Of a stretch of DNA of 64,000 nucleotides, positions 44,192 to 53,226 are shown piece after piece. The translations under genes were made by a program, and so were the position numbers. Below the pieces are notes generated by a model that was not told the origin of the DNA, did not search any database, and was given only the letters and a program-made list of their open reading frames with translations. Source of the stretch: Mesorhizobium sp. M00.F.Ca.ET.216.01.1.1 (GTDB lineage Bacteria > Pseudomonadota > Alphaproteobacteria > Rhizobiales > Rhizobiaceae); contig NZ_SADR02000009.1 of assembly GCF_004010325.2 (NCBI RefSeq), positions 168,071 through 232,070 of the forward strand, read 5' to 3'. Numbering within the stretch: position 1 is the first letter of the stretch; each line of letters opens with the position of its first letter.

Positions 44192-45508
44192 ATGTCTTGC
44201 GACCACGGCTCGTTCGAGCCCTCTCGTGCTGGGCGCTTGCGCCGCGCGTTGCAAGCAACCAATGGGTTTTTGGCCACAAGCGGTTTCCTGCCACTGGCGC
44301 TGACCGCCAGCCTCTGGCTTGGCGGCTCCGCCCAGGCGCAGGAGGCCCAGATCATGCATCCGGGCTCGATGGCGGTGACCGGATTTTCCGGCACCATCAT
44401 TCCCGGTTTCGAAGATGGCTTGCCGCCGGGTGTCGATCCGGTCGACGAAACCTTCATCGATACGGCGCGCGCGACCTTGCGCGTTTTGGACGTTTCAGGG
44501 CTGGGCGGCGCGGCCTCCGGCCAACTCGTCTTCACGCCGCCACCTTTCGAGGTGACGGCCGGGCAGATCGGCCAGGTGTTCGGCATCACCTATGACGACG
44601 GCGTGCGGGACGGCGTTCCGTCAGGCATCCCGAGCCTCTATGCCGGCGCCACCTCGTTGCACGGCATCCGCATCGTCACGCCCGACGCCGACGACGATGG
44701 ACGGCCCGAGCGGCAACGCCGTGGCACGGCCGGCGCTGTCTTCATGGGCGGCCAGCTCGGCACCGAAAGCGGCGGCGGACCGGGCACGATCTGGAAGGTC
44801 GACGGCATCACCGGCGCCGTGTCGAAATTCGCAGACATCGACACCAACAGCGGTTCCGGCATCGGCGACGTCAGCTTCGACAATATCCACCGGCAGTTCT
44901 TCGCCAGCGACCTCGACACCGGCTTCATTCACCGTATCGACGCCAACGGCACGCCGATCGACATGTTCGACCACGGCGTTGCCGGGCGCCGGGCGCACGG
45001 GCTGACGCCGCTCGCCGACGAAGGCTCGGTGATGGACATCGAGGGCGCTGCCTTCGACAGCGAGGACCCTGACACATGGGGCTACACACCGGACGAACGC
45101 CGCGTCTGGTCCGTCGCCTACCATGGCGGCAGGCTCTACTATTCGGTCGGCGAAAAGGCCGAGATCTGGTCGGTGGGCATCGCCCGTGACGGCCGCTTCG
45201 CCGGCGACCCGCGCTGGGAGCTGACGGTCAAGGCCGACAAGGACCACGCCGTCACCGATATCGCCTTCGATAATAGCGGCTTCATGTACCTTGCCCAGCG
45301 CGGCCCGGTGGAAAACCGCTATGACTACAGCCAGTTCGCCGATTCCGGCAAAGGCGAGGTCATCCGCTACTGGCGCGAAAGCCCGGACGACCCCTCGACG
45401 GAATCAGTCTGGGTGGAAGTGCCGCAGGAATACGCGGTCGGCTTCCCGGAAGGCAGTCGGCCGGCGGCCTCGACCTGCAATATGGTTACGACGCCGACGG
45501 CAATCTGA
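44192..45508 (+). CDS. Large secreted protein A, N-terminal part (frameshifted)
   Basis: Exported protein, readable for 438 residues in this frame. A long signal region (RLRRALQATNGFLATSGFLP...GSAQAQE) is cleaved near residue 50. The body contains repeated blade-like segments (FDNIHRQFFASDLDTGFIHR; AFDNSGFMYLAQRGP) suggestive of a beta-propeller. The frame ends abruptly in a short non-homologous tail (TCNMVTTPTAI), while the sensible protein continues in the -1 frame from 45466. GGGGGA precedes the ATG at 44192. Function unknown; the second half shares a domain with the next gene. Confidence 0.7.
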   Translation: MSCDHGSFEPSRAGRLRRALQATNGFLATSGFLPLALTASLWLGGSAQAQEAQIMHPGSMAVTGFSGTIIPGFEDGLPPGVDPVDETFIDTARATLRVLDVSGLGGAASGQLVFTPPPFEVTAGQIGQVFGITYDDGVRDGVPSGIPSLYAGATSLHGIRIVTPDADDDGRPERQRRGTAGAVFMGGQLGTESGGGPGTIWKVDGITGAVSKFADIDTNSGSGIGDVSFDNIHRQFFASDLDTGFIHRIDANGTPIDMFDHGVAGRRAHGLTPLADEGSVMDIEGAAFDSEDPDTWGYTPDERRVWSVAYHGGRLYYSVGEKAEIWSVGIARDGRFAGDPRWELTVKADKDHAVTDIAFDNSGFMYLAQRGPVENRYDYSQFADSGKGEVIRYWRESPDDPSTESVWVEVPQEYAVGFPEGSRPAASTCNMVTTPTAI

Positions 45509-46164
45509 ACACCGGCGTCTGCACCGACACGCTGGTCAACACCGGCGACAAACTGCGCGACAATCCAGCCCTTGCCGAACAACTCGCCGCTGGCGGGCCG
45601 CTCGCCGTGCATGGCGTGCAGATCACGCCGACGGCGCTCGTCAGGCCGGCGAACGTGCCGCCCTTCGGTTCGTGGTTCGTCGACTTCGACGGTTATTTCG
45701 AAGACCCCGAGGTCGAAGGCCATGTTGGCGATGTCGAGGTCTGGCACCCCTGCGAGGGCCGTGCCGGCTACTACGAGCAGATACCGGGCGGTTATCTGCC
45801 ACCCTTCTATCCGCCTGATTTTCCGCCCCCCGGCAATTTGCCTCCTTGCCTCGATGTCGAGGATGTCAGCTATTTCTGTACGCCTTCCGGCCTGGAGGCC
45901 GACCTCTATCTCCATGACCATGCCGGCTTTGGCGGCGATTCGATCAAGGCTCTGTCCAGGACGCCTGGCGTCGGGGTGACCTCGCCCCTGTCGCATGCTC
46001 CCGGCGCGCCATACACGATCGGTATCACCGGCCACTTCCCTGGCGACACGGTCGATGTCGGGCTCTGCTTCTACAGGCAGTCCGACCGCGACAAGGGTGG
46101 TTACTACCCTTGCTGCAAGATGACCTTGCCGCTCAGAACCCCAGCCGTCAGCTGCGAACGTTGA
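45466..46164 (+). CDS. Large secreted protein A, C-terminal part (after frameshift)
   Basis: Continuation of the preceding gene in another frame, beginning GGLDLQYGYDADGNLNTGVC. It has no start codon of its own near the break; the first ATG is at 45607 with no ribosome-binding site. A Pro-rich linker (GYLPPFYPPDFPPPGNLPPC) precedes a domain of about 95 residues ending YYPCCKMTLPL. Ten bp later comes a second secreted-protein gene, whose start has a strong GGAGGGG site, so both probably belong to one operon. Confidence 0.65.
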   Translation, partial: GLDLQYGYDADGNLNTGVCTDTLVNTGDKLRDNPALAEQLAAGGPLAVHGVQITPTALVRPANVPPFGSWFVDFDGYFEDPEVEGHVGDVEVWHPCEGRAGYYEQIPGGYLPPFYPPDFPPPGNLPPCLDVEDVSYFCTPSGLEADLYLHDHAGFGGDSIKALSRTPGVGVTSPLSHAPGAPYTIGITGHFPGDTVDVGLCFYRQSDRDKGGYYPCCKMTLPLRTPAVSCER

Positions 46165-46174
46165 GGAGGGGAAG

Positions 46175-48706
46175 ATGAGCATTTCAGCACTTTCCCGGCC
46201 CGCGACGAGCAATCAACCAACCGGCAAGCAGTCAACCGTTTTGGAGACGATCATGAAACCCCTGTCACTCGCCAGGCGCGGCGCGCGCTGGCTGATGGCG
46301 GCCGGTATCGCGGTCGTCGTCCTGACCCCTATGCAAGGCTTCGCAGAAGACCCGGCTCCGGCCAAGACCAACCACACCGGTGTCGCTGATGCCGGTCCGC
46401 TCGAGCCTAGACTCGAGCTCGACAATCCGCGCATCATCAATCCTGAACCGGGCCGGATCGTGCCCTTCTTCACCAAGAAGGGCGAGCAAAGAAGCTGCGA
46501 CTATGTCCAATATTCCCTGAGTTTCGGCCTGCGCGGCACTGCGCAGAGCTTTGCCAGCCCGAACCTCGCGGCCATGCTGAAAAAAGCCAGGCTCGAATTC
46601 AAGGACCAGCTTCCGCACGGCCTTGAAATCGTCAGCGTGCATGTGGCCGGGGACGGCACGGATGCGTCCGGCGGGCCGCTGCCCGGTGCTTCGATCAGCA
46701 CGTCGGCAGGTCCAAACGATACGGCGACGGTTTCCGATCTCCGGATTTCCGCCGCCGACCTCGACGGCGTCGGCGCTCCGAACGAGCGCATCATCACCTT
46801 CCAGATCACGGCCAAGATCGACCGTGCGGCGTTTCCCTCGCCTGCTATCATCGACAACCAGGGCCTGATCACCGTCGGACCCGGGACCATCATCCCGTCG
46901 CTGGATCCGGGCAAGCCGGACGACGGCAATTTTCTGACCGGCGAAAAGACCTCGATCAGGATCGACGTCACCAAGTGCAACCCGCCGCCCCCGCCTCCGG
47001 ACGACCATGAGTGCTTTAAGGTGGAGCGGGGCACGGTCGATTGTGTGCCTGGTGGCGGCGCCTTCCTCTACCACATGCCGGTCGGCCCGGATATGGGCGG
47101 CAAGTGGGTGCAGCTTTCGACGACGACACCCGGCATCACCATCATCCCCGACACGCAACTGGTGCCGGCGGGCGGCGGCGTGCTCAACTGGAAGGTCGTC
47201 GGCGCATCGCCTGGCGACATCATCCACATCACAGTCACCGGCATCGAAACCTATGCCGGTCCAAGGCAAGGCTGGGGCCTGTGCTGCACGCAGACGATCG
47301 ACATCGTCATTCCGCGTGACCAGAGGTGCCCGCCCAAGGACAAGGAACCGGACCTCAAGGTCGAAAAGCGTGCCGATGTCCAGCGCTGCACGATGGGCGG
47401 CGGCTGCGACTTTACCATCAGGGTCAGCAATGTCGGCGATGCGACATATCACGGCAAGATCGTGCTCGACGAAGTGACGCTGCCTGCCGGGTCCAGCCTC
47501 GATTCAGGGCCGAACCCGCCCTGGGTCTGCGCGCCGGCGACCACCCCGATGACATGCACCTATCCGGTGACCGCGCTCAACCCGGGTGCCGCTGTCGACC
47601 TCAAGCTCGGCTTCAAGCCGACCGGAGGCTGGCAAGGCAGCGTCTTGCGCAACTGCGCCGCCTACAATTATGCGGCCAGCGGCAAGCCGCTGTTCGGCAG
47701 CCAGCAGAACGATCGCGGCTGTGCCTCGATCCCGACCTGCCGGCGTGGCGACCGCGACCGCGGCTGCCAGCCGCCGGTCGAAAAGAAGGTCGACCTGATC
47801 CTGAAGAAGCGCGCTCGCTCGGAAGTCTGCACGGCCGACGGCATCTGCACCTTCGTGATCGACATCATCAACAGCGGCAGCGTTCCTTATAGCGGGCCGC
47901 TGACTGTCATCGACACCTATCCGGGCGGCGTGCCGGCATCCTCGACCTTCGGCCCGACCCCGCCCTGGACCTGCGGACCGACCGGCCCCGGCCAGTTCCG
48001 CTGCGACAATGCCGGCATCATTCTGTTGCCGGGCGCCTCGACGCCGATCTTCGTCAAGGCGGTGATGCCGGCCGGCTACCGGCCGGATCGCGTCGAAAAC
48101 TGCGCCGAGGTGACGGCCATCCCCGGTGAGAACGACCTCACCAACAACAGGGCCTGCGCCAAGGAGCGCATCCGTAATCCCAATGGCGGCCAGCCAGCCA
48201 TGCGCATCACCAAGGTGTGCAACGGCTCGCTGACGGGTGCCGTGGTGGTATCCTGCCGCATCACCGTCATCAGCCTCGGCACTAGCGCCCCCACCGGTTC
48301 GGTGCGGGTCAACGATGCCGCCACGATGGTGGCCGGCGGAGCGCCGGTCCAGATCCAGACCGTCACCCCCGATGGTGCGGAATGGGCCTGCGGACCGGTT
48401 CCGGCCAACACCCTGTTGTGCCAGATTCCCGGCGCCGTGATGACGCCTGGAACCAGCCGCCATTTCGAGGTGACGGTTGCCGCGAACCGCGAGTTCGAGA
48501 ACTGCGCACGCGGCTCCTATGGACCGGCACCGGGAGACGATCGTCTATCCGATCGGCCGGGCCTGCGCCAAGGGCGGCGGCACATCTTCCATTCGTGTCG
48601 AAAAGACCGGCGACAGCGAATGCCAACCCGGCCAGCCCTGCTCGTTCGAGATCACCATCACCAACGACGGCGAAAGCGCCTTCTCCGGTCCGGTCCGCAT
48701 CGGTGA
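46175..48706 (+). CDS. Large secreted protein B with DUF11-like repeats, N-terminal part (frameshifted)
   Basis: Very large exported protein. A signal peptide (RRGARWLMAAGIAVVVLTPM) begins about 27 residues in, so the ATG at 46253 is an alternative start, though GGAGGGG supports 46175. After a domain with Pro run PPPPPPD come several DUF11/CARDB-like beta domains (about 47350-47740, 47790-48165, 48200-48530), each with one or two internal Cys pairs. The true frame is lost near 48530; the last 58 residues or so of this frame are an out-of-frame artefact. Probably cell-surface or extracellular. Confidence 0.7.
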   Translation: MSISALSRPATSNQPTGKQSTVLETIMKPLSLARRGARWLMAAGIAVVVLTPMQGFAEDPAPAKTNHTGVADAGPLEPRLELDNPRIINPEPGRIVPFFTKKGEQRSCDYVQYSLSFGLRGTAQSFASPNLAAMLKKARLEFKDQLPHGLEIVSVHVAGDGTDASGGPLPGASISTSAGPNDTATVSDLRISAADLDGVGAPNERIITFQITAKIDRAAFPSPAIIDNQGLITVGPGTIIPSLDPGKPDDGNFLTGEKTSIRIDVTKCNPPPPPPDDHECFKVERGTVDCVPGGGAFLYHMPVGPDMGGKWVQLSTTTPGITIIPDTQLVPAGGGVLNWKVVGASPGDIIHITVTGIETYAGPRQGWGLCCTQTIDIVIPRDQRCPPKDKEPDLKVEKRADVQRCTMGGGCDFTIRVSNVGDATYHGKIVLDEVTLPAGSSLDSGPNPPWVCAPATTPMTCTYPVTALNPGAAVDLKLGFKPTGGWQGSVLRNCAAYNYAASGKPLFGSQQNDRGCASIPTCRRGDRDRGCQPPVEKKVDLILKKRARSEVCTADGICTFVIDIINSGSVPYSGPLTVIDTYPGGVPASSTFGPTPPWTCGPTGPGQFRCDNAGIILLPGASTPIFVKAVMPAGYRPDRVENCAEVTAIPGENDLTNNRACAKERIRNPNGGQPAMRITKVCNGSLTGAVVVSCRITVISLGTSAPTGSVRVNDAATMVAGGAPVQIQTVTPDGAEWACGPVPANTLLCQIPGAVMTPGTSRHFEVTVAANREFENCARGSYGPAPGDDRLSDRPGLRQGRRHIFHSCRKDRRQRMPTRPALLVRDHHHQRRRKRLLRSGPHR

Positions 48707-49871
48707 TGCGATCGGCGTCGAGGGCCTCGGCAGGCTGGAAGGCGTTGCGATCACCTCGATCGCCCCGCCCTTCGGCTGCTCGCCGGAGCCGGCAACTCTA
48801 CCTGCGTCCTGCATCACCAACCTGACGCTCGCCGCCGGGGAAAGCCACGTTCACCAGGTGACCGTGATCATCCCCGACGACGGCCGCCTGGCCAATCTGC
48901 AGGGCAGCATCAGCGGGCAGAACTGCATCGGCGTGCTGTCTCCGGACACGCGGGTGCAGGGCGGTGGCGACATGCTTTCCAGCGGTGCGGCCAACCTCCA
49001 GGGCGACCGCGGCAAGGCCTATGCCTGCCATCCCTTCACCATCACACACGTAGTGAAGAAGGCGTGCTCGCAGGGCTTCGTCATGAATGACGCCGGCAAC
49101 TGCGTCTGCCCGGAGGGCACCACCTTCCGCAACGGCCAGTGCTCGTCCGGCGGCGGTTCGGTGTCTAAGCCGAAGGAGCCAAAACCTTGCGTGCTGCTCA
49201 AGGGCCAGATCCGGACCTCCGACCGGCGTTGTGTCTGCCCGCGCGGAACCGAGCTTGAGAATGGAAGATGCGTATCGATCGACCAGCCGCCGGCACGCGA
49301 GTGCAAGTTGCTGCCCGGCCAGTACCGCAACCAGGACGGCGACTGCGTCTGCCCGAAAGGGACAGAAGTGAGGAACGGCGCCTGCCGGCCGATCCGGAAT
49401 AGGCCGGAGCAGTGCGCGTTGCTGCGCGGCCAGATCCGCACCCCGAAAGGTGATTGCGTCTGCCCGCGCGGGACGGAACTGCAAGGCAAAGCCTGCGTGC
49501 CGATTAACAAGAAGCCGACCGTGGAAGAGTGCGACGTCCGCGGCCAGGTTCACAACAAGCGCGGCGCCTGTGTCTGCCCGCGCGGCACGGAGGAACGCGA
49601 CGGCGCGTGCCGCAAGCCGCAGGCAGAATGCGCGCCCGGCTCGCGGATGATCAACGGCCAGTGCCAGCCGATCATCAAGCGGCGCTGCCCGGTCGGGACT
49701 GTCGGACAGTATCCGGACTGCGTCCCGGTCCGCGGCAAGCCGACGCTGCAGATCAACCCGAACCTGCTGCTGAATCCGAATATCCTCCAGCAGCTCGTGC
49801 CAAGGCGCAAACCGCAGGTGGATCAGCAGCAGGACCCGGCGCGAAACACCATCCTGAAGTTCACCCAGTAA
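48537..49871 (+). CDS. Large secreted protein B, C-terminal part with Cys-rich repeats
   Basis: Continuation of the DUF11-like protein in the +1 frame, from [16 protein letters not shown] fourth DUF11-like domain (48590-49000) is followed by about five tandem repeats of 30-33 residues with the pattern C-x-L-x2-GQ-x-R-x4[11 protein letters not shown]4-G-x-C (49060-49620) and two shorter degenerate ones. Each repeat has four Cys and may form an EGF-like disulfide knot. The tail ([17 protein letters not shown]) is hydrophobic/Asn-rich. No anchor motif is visible. A strong terminator follows. Confidence 0.7.
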   Translation, partial: TIVYPIGRACAKGGGTSSIRVEKTGDSECQPGQPCSFEITITNDGESAFSGPVRIGDAIGVEGLGRLEGVAITSIAPPFGCSPEPATLPASCITNLTLAAGESHVHQVTVIIPDDGRLANLQGSISGQNCIGVLSPDTRVQGGGDMLSSGAANLQGDRGKAYACHPFTITHVVKKACSQGFVMNDAGNCVCPEGTTFRNGQCSSGGGSVSKPKEPKPCVLLKGQIRTSDRRCVCPRGTELENGRCVSIDQPPARECKLLPGQYRNQDGDCVCPKGTEVRNGACRPIRNRPEQCALLRGQIRTPKGDCVCPRGTELQGKACVPINKKPTVEECDVRGQVHNKRGACVCPRGTEERDGACRKPQAECAPGSRMINGQCQPIIKRRCPVGTVGQYPDCVPVRGKPTLQINPNLLLNPNILQQLVPRRKPQVDQQQDPARNTILKFTQ

Positions 49872-49894
49872 TCTTGCGCACCGCAACACAAGAC

Positions 49895-49922
49895 CCCGCC
49901 GGAGCAATCCGGCGGGCTTTTT
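49895..49922 (+). terminator. Intrinsic terminator of the secreted-protein genes
   Basis: CCCGCCGGA (49895-49903), loop GCAA, TCCGGCGGG (49908-49916), then CTTTTT. A classic rho-independent terminator 23 bp after the stop of the secreted-protein gene. Confidence 0.92.
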
Positions 49923-49998
49923 GCTTCCGGGCTCTGCCGCTAGATGGCTACCCACTCTTCACCGCTGGACCGCGTGCCCCGCGCGATCGGTACAAATC

Positions 49999-50022
49999 GG
50001 CTTCCACTTTTCGGGATCATGG
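49999..50022. repeat. Half copy of the GAGCATGATC palindrome
   Basis: GGCTTCCACTTTTCGGGATC at 49999-50018, followed by ATG, is the reverse complement of the left half of the 39728 palindrome, with one or two changes. The other half is missing, so this is a decayed copy. Confidence 0.55.
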
Positions 50023-50077
50023 TCTAGGCAGGCGATCCAGACTGTTTGGCAGCACACGCGCCCCGAAAGGCCGCAGC

Positions 50078-50755
50078 ATGAGCAAAAAGACCCTGATCGC
50101 GCCGTCGGTGCTGGCATCGGATTTCTCGAAGCTCGGCGACGAGGTCGAAGCGGTGGTGGCGGCTGGCGCCGACTGGATCCACCTCGACGTCATGGACGGG
50201 CATTTCGTGCCCAACATCACCTTCGGCCCGCCGGTGGTGAAGGCGATCCGCAACCGCACCACGGCGTTCTTCGACTGCCATCTGATGATCGCGCCGGCCG
50301 ACCCCTATCTGGCGGCCTTCGCCGAGGCCGGCTGCGACGGCATGACGGTGCATGCCGAAGCCGGGCCGCATCTCGACCGCTCGCTGCAAACGATCAGGAA
50401 CCTCGGCAAGAAGGCGGGCGTGTCGCTCAATCCGGCGACGCCGGAAACAGCGATCGAATATGTGCTCGACTGGCTCGACCTGGTCCTGATCATGAGCGTC
50501 AATCCGGGCTTCGGCGGCCAGGCCTTCATTCCGGCGATCGTCGACAAGGTGAAACGCGTGAAGGCGCTGATCGGCAAGCGGCCGATCAGGATAGAGATCG
50601 ACGGCGGCATTTCACCGGAAACAGCACCGTTGGTCACCGCCGCCGGCGCTGACGTGCTGGTGGCAGGTGCGGCCATCTTCAAAGGCGGCAGCGTCGAAGC
50701 CTACCGGGCTACCATCGAGGCGATCAGGTCAGCGGCGGACCGGGCGGCTGGCTGA
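50078..50755 (+). CDS. rpe: Ribulose-phosphate 3-epimerase
   Basis: TIM-barrel epimerase of 225 residues interconverting ribulose-5-phosphate and xylulose-5-phosphate in the pentose-phosphate pathway. It has the family start ([17 protein letters not shown]), the metal-binding [14 protein letters not shown] and CHLMI His/Asp residues, [14 protein letters not shown] and the phosphate-binding [10 protein letters not shown] and VAGAAIFK. The ATG at 50078 gives the normal length; an upstream open frame overlaps the secreted-protein gene. It links the xylose pathway upstream in the window to central metabolism. Confidence 0.93.
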   Translation: MSKKTLIAPSVLASDFSKLGDEVEAVVAAGADWIHLDVMDGHFVPNITFGPPVVKAIRNRTTAFFDCHLMIAPADPYLAAFAEAGCDGMTVHAEAGPHLDRSLQTIRNLGKKAGVSLNPATPETAIEYVLDWLDLVLIMSVNPGFGGQAFIPAIVDKVKRVKALIGKRPIRIEIDGGISPETAPLVTAAGADVLVAGAAIFKGGSVEAYRATIEAIRSAADRAAG

Positions 50756-50918
50756 GGCCGGAGAAACCCTCGAGCGACGAAGCAATCCTACGTCGGCAAA
50801 GCAGGACGACGGCGATCATTCCTCTTTAATTCGCTTGAGGGTCCGAAGCCGGCGGCAGTATAATAACTGGGGTTTCGACTATTTCTCGAACAGGCCGAGG
50901 CGGGCAAAGGGAGCGATA

Positions 50919-51662
50919 TTGACGCACGGAGCTGCCGATCTGGGCGAAGGCGCGAAAGCCAAGAGCACACTAGCCAGCTCCGTTTATCATCAGCTTCGCG
51001 AGGATCTCCTGCGTGGCGCGCTGGCGAGCGAAAGCAAGCTGCGGGTTGAATGGGTGGTTTCCCGATACGGCGCAGGGGCTTCGCCTGTTCGCGAGGCCCT
51101 TAATCGCCTCGCCTCGGAAGGCCTCCTCGGCCGGCATGACCAGCGTGGCTTCTTCATCATGCCGGTCAGTGCGGCCGAGCTGGAGGAACTGACCCGCACC
51201 CGCTGCTGGCTGGAAGAGCGGGCGCTGCGTGAATCCATCGCCCACCGCACCGCCGAATGGGAAGAACATCTGGTGCTTGCGCTGCATCGCCTGGCGCGCG
51301 CGCAACGACGCTCGCTCGAGGATCCGTCGTCGAACAATCCGGATTGGGAGAAGTTGCATCGTGCCTTTCATCGCGCGCTGATTTCGGCCTGTCGGTCGCA
51401 CTGGCTGATTGGTTTCTGCGAGCAGCTTTCCGATCAGGCCTCTCGCTACCGCCTGATCTCGCAGGACGGCACTGGAAACGAGCGCGACGATCTAGGTGAG
51501 CATCGTCTGATCGCCGAGCGCGCCTTGGACGACGATGCCGACGGCGCGGTCGAGGCCTTGCTCAACCACTACCGTTTGACGGCTGCCATGTGCATGGAAC
51601 GCCTCCACCAGCGCGAAATTCCAGGGGCAAGCGCCGGTAGGGCGCCTCGCGGCCGGAAATAG
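50919..51662 (+). CDS. GntR/FCD-family regulator, possible MatR
   Basis: Regulator of about 247 residues. A winged helix at the N-terminus (LASSVYHQLREDLLRGAL ... GASPVREALNRLASEGLL) is followed by an FCD ligand-binding domain of six helices with metal His/Asp residues. The start is uncertain: the TTG at 50919 has GGGAG 6 nt upstream, while the open frame runs further up to 50667 through an unlikely sequence. It sits 8 bp before a malonyl-CoA-synthetase-like gene. In Rhizobium leguminosarum MatR is of this family and controls malonate genes, so that role is possible. Confidence 0.8.
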   Translation: MTHGAADLGEGAKAKSTLASSVYHQLREDLLRGALASESKLRVEWVVSRYGAGASPVREALNRLASEGLLGRHDQRGFFIMPVSAAELEELTRTRCWLEERALRESIAHRTAEWEEHLVLALHRLARAQRRSLEDPSSNNPDWEKLHRAFHRALISACRSHWLIGFCEQLSDQASRYRLISQDGTGNERDDLGEHRLIAERALDDDADGAVEALLNHYRLTAAMCMERLHQREIPGASAGRAPRGRK

Positions 51663-51670
51663 CTGGAAAT

Positions 51671-53197
51671 ATGAGCAATCACCTGTTCGACGCTTTCCGT
51701 GCCCGGATGCCCGCGCCAGAACGGCTGTTGATGGCGACGGATGACGGGCGATCGATCACCTATGGCGACACGGTGGTACGGTCCGCGCAACTGGCGCACG
51801 CACTGTCGCAATCGGGTGTCAGAGCAGGTGACCGCGTCGCCGTCCAGGTGGAGAAGAGCCCGGAGGCTTTCTTTCTTTATCTCGCCTGCCTGCGCGCCGG
51901 TGCTGTCTTCCTGCCGCTCAACACCGCCTACACGCTGACCGAGCTCGATTACTTCTTCAGGGATGCCGAGCCGCGACTGGTCGTCTGCGATCCGGCTCGG
52001 GCAGCCGACATCGGGCGCTTGGCGAAGGCATCGGGCGCCATCGTCGCAACGCTCGGCCGCAACGGCGATGGTTCGCTGACCGAGCGCGCATCGCAACAGC
52101 CGACGGATTTCCGTGACCTGGCGCGCGGACCGGATGATCTTGCTGCAATCCTCTACACGTCGGGGACGACCGGCCGTTCGAAGGGCGCCATGCTCAGCCA
52201 TGAAAACCTCGCCTCGAATGCGCGGGTTTTGGTTGATCACTGGCGCTTCACCACCGCCGACGTACTGATCCACGCACTGCCGATCTTCCACACACATGGC
52301 CTCTTCGTCGCCACCAACGTCATCCTGATGGCCGGCGCCTCGATGCTGTTCGAAACCAAGTTCGACCCGGCCCGCATCGTCTCCCTGCTGGCGCGTGCAA
52401 CGGCGCTGATGGGCGTACCGACCTTCTATGTGCGCCTGCTGCATCAGGACGGGCTGACCCGGCAAGCGGCAAAGAACATCCGCCTGTTCATTTCCGGGTC
52501 GGCGCCGCTTCTGGCGGAGACGCACAAGGCTTGGCGCGAGCGCACCGGCCACGCCATCCTCGAGCGTTACGGCATGACCGAGACCAACATGAACACCTCG
52601 AACCCCTATGATGGCGAGCGACGCGCCGGCACGGTCGGCTTTCCCCTGCCGGGTGTTTGCCTTCGCATCGCCGATCCCGACAGCGGCAGGCCGCTTGCCG
52701 ACGGCGAGATCGGCACGATCGAGGTGAAAGGTCCCAACGTCTTCCCCGGTTATTGGCGCATGCCGGAAAAGACCCAGGCCGAATTCCGCGACGACGGCTT
52801 TTTCATCACCGGGGATCTCGGCCTGATCGACGCCGACGGCTATGTGCACATCGTCGGGCGGGGCAAGGACCTGGTCATTTCCGGCGGCTACAACATCTAC
52901 CCGAAAGAGATCGAGAGCGAGATCGATGCCCTGCCCGGCGTCGCCGAAAGTGCTGTGATCGGCATTGCCCATCCGGATTTTGGCGAAGGCGTCACGGCGA
53001 TCGTGGTGCGGGCGCCGGCCTCGACAATCACTGCAGCCGAGATCATCGAGGCCATTGCCGGATGGGTGGCGAAATACAAGCACCCGAAGCGCGTGATCTT
53101 CGTCGACGAACTGCCGCGCAACACGATGGGCAAGGTGCAGAAGAACCTGCTGCGCGAGACCTACAAGGATCTTTATACGTCTTCCAAAGCCAGCTAA
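51671..53197 (+). CDS. matB: AMP-forming acyl-CoA synthetase, malonyl-CoA synthetase (MatB)-like
   Basis: ANL-family ligase of 508 residues. It has the P-loop ILYTSGTTGRSKGAMLSH (about 158-175), HALPIFHTHGLFVA, ISGSAPL, ERYGMTETNMNT, TGDLGLIDADGYVHIVGRGKD and the catalytic Lys near the end in LPRNTMGKVQKNLLRE. Length and the HALPIFHTHGLF segment match malonyl-CoA synthetases. No matA (decarboxylase) or matC (carrier) gene is beside it, so the substrate rests on family resemblance; methylmalonate or another short dicarboxylate is possible. Ends 3 bp from the convergent nagA stop. Confidence 0.82.
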   Translation: MSNHLFDAFRARMPAPERLLMATDDGRSITYGDTVVRSAQLAHALSQSGVRAGDRVAVQVEKSPEAFFLYLACLRAGAVFLPLNTAYTLTELDYFFRDAEPRLVVCDPARAADIGRLAKASGAIVATLGRNGDGSLTERASQQPTDFRDLARGPDDLAAILYTSGTTGRSKGAMLSHENLASNARVLVDHWRFTTADVLIHALPIFHTHGLFVATNVILMAGASMLFETKFDPARIVSLLARATALMGVPTFYVRLLHQDGLTRQAAKNIRLFISGSAPLLAETHKAWRERTGHAILERYGMTETNMNTSNPYDGERRAGTVGFPLPGVCLRIADPDSGRPLADGEIGTIEVKGPNVFPGYWRMPEKTQAEFRDDGFFITGDLGLIDADGYVHIVGRGKDLVISGGYNIYPKEIESEIDALPGVAESAVIGIAHPDFGEGVTAIVVRAPASTITAAEIIEAIAGWVAKYKHPKRVIFVDELPRNTMGKVQKNLLRETYKDLYTSSKAS

Positions 53198-53226
53198 GCG
53201 CTACGACAACCGGCTGGCGCTGGCTT
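53187..53226. terminator. Inverted repeat spanning two convergent stops
   Basis: AAGCCAGC (53187-53194) and GCTGGCTT (53219-53226) form an 8-bp stem with a 24-nt loop that contains both the matB and the nagA stop codons. The genes are 3 bp apart, so any terminator must overlap their ends. The long loop makes this weak. Confidence 0.35.

Noticed and set aside
49060..49700. Tandem repeats considered as a CRISPR-like array
   Set aside because: The repeats are in-frame protein repeats with diverged DNA, not identical short repeats with unique spacers.
49529..50077. In-frame extension upstream of rpe
   Set aside because: It crosses the terminator at 49895 and overlaps the Cys-repeat gene; rpe has its normal length from 50078.
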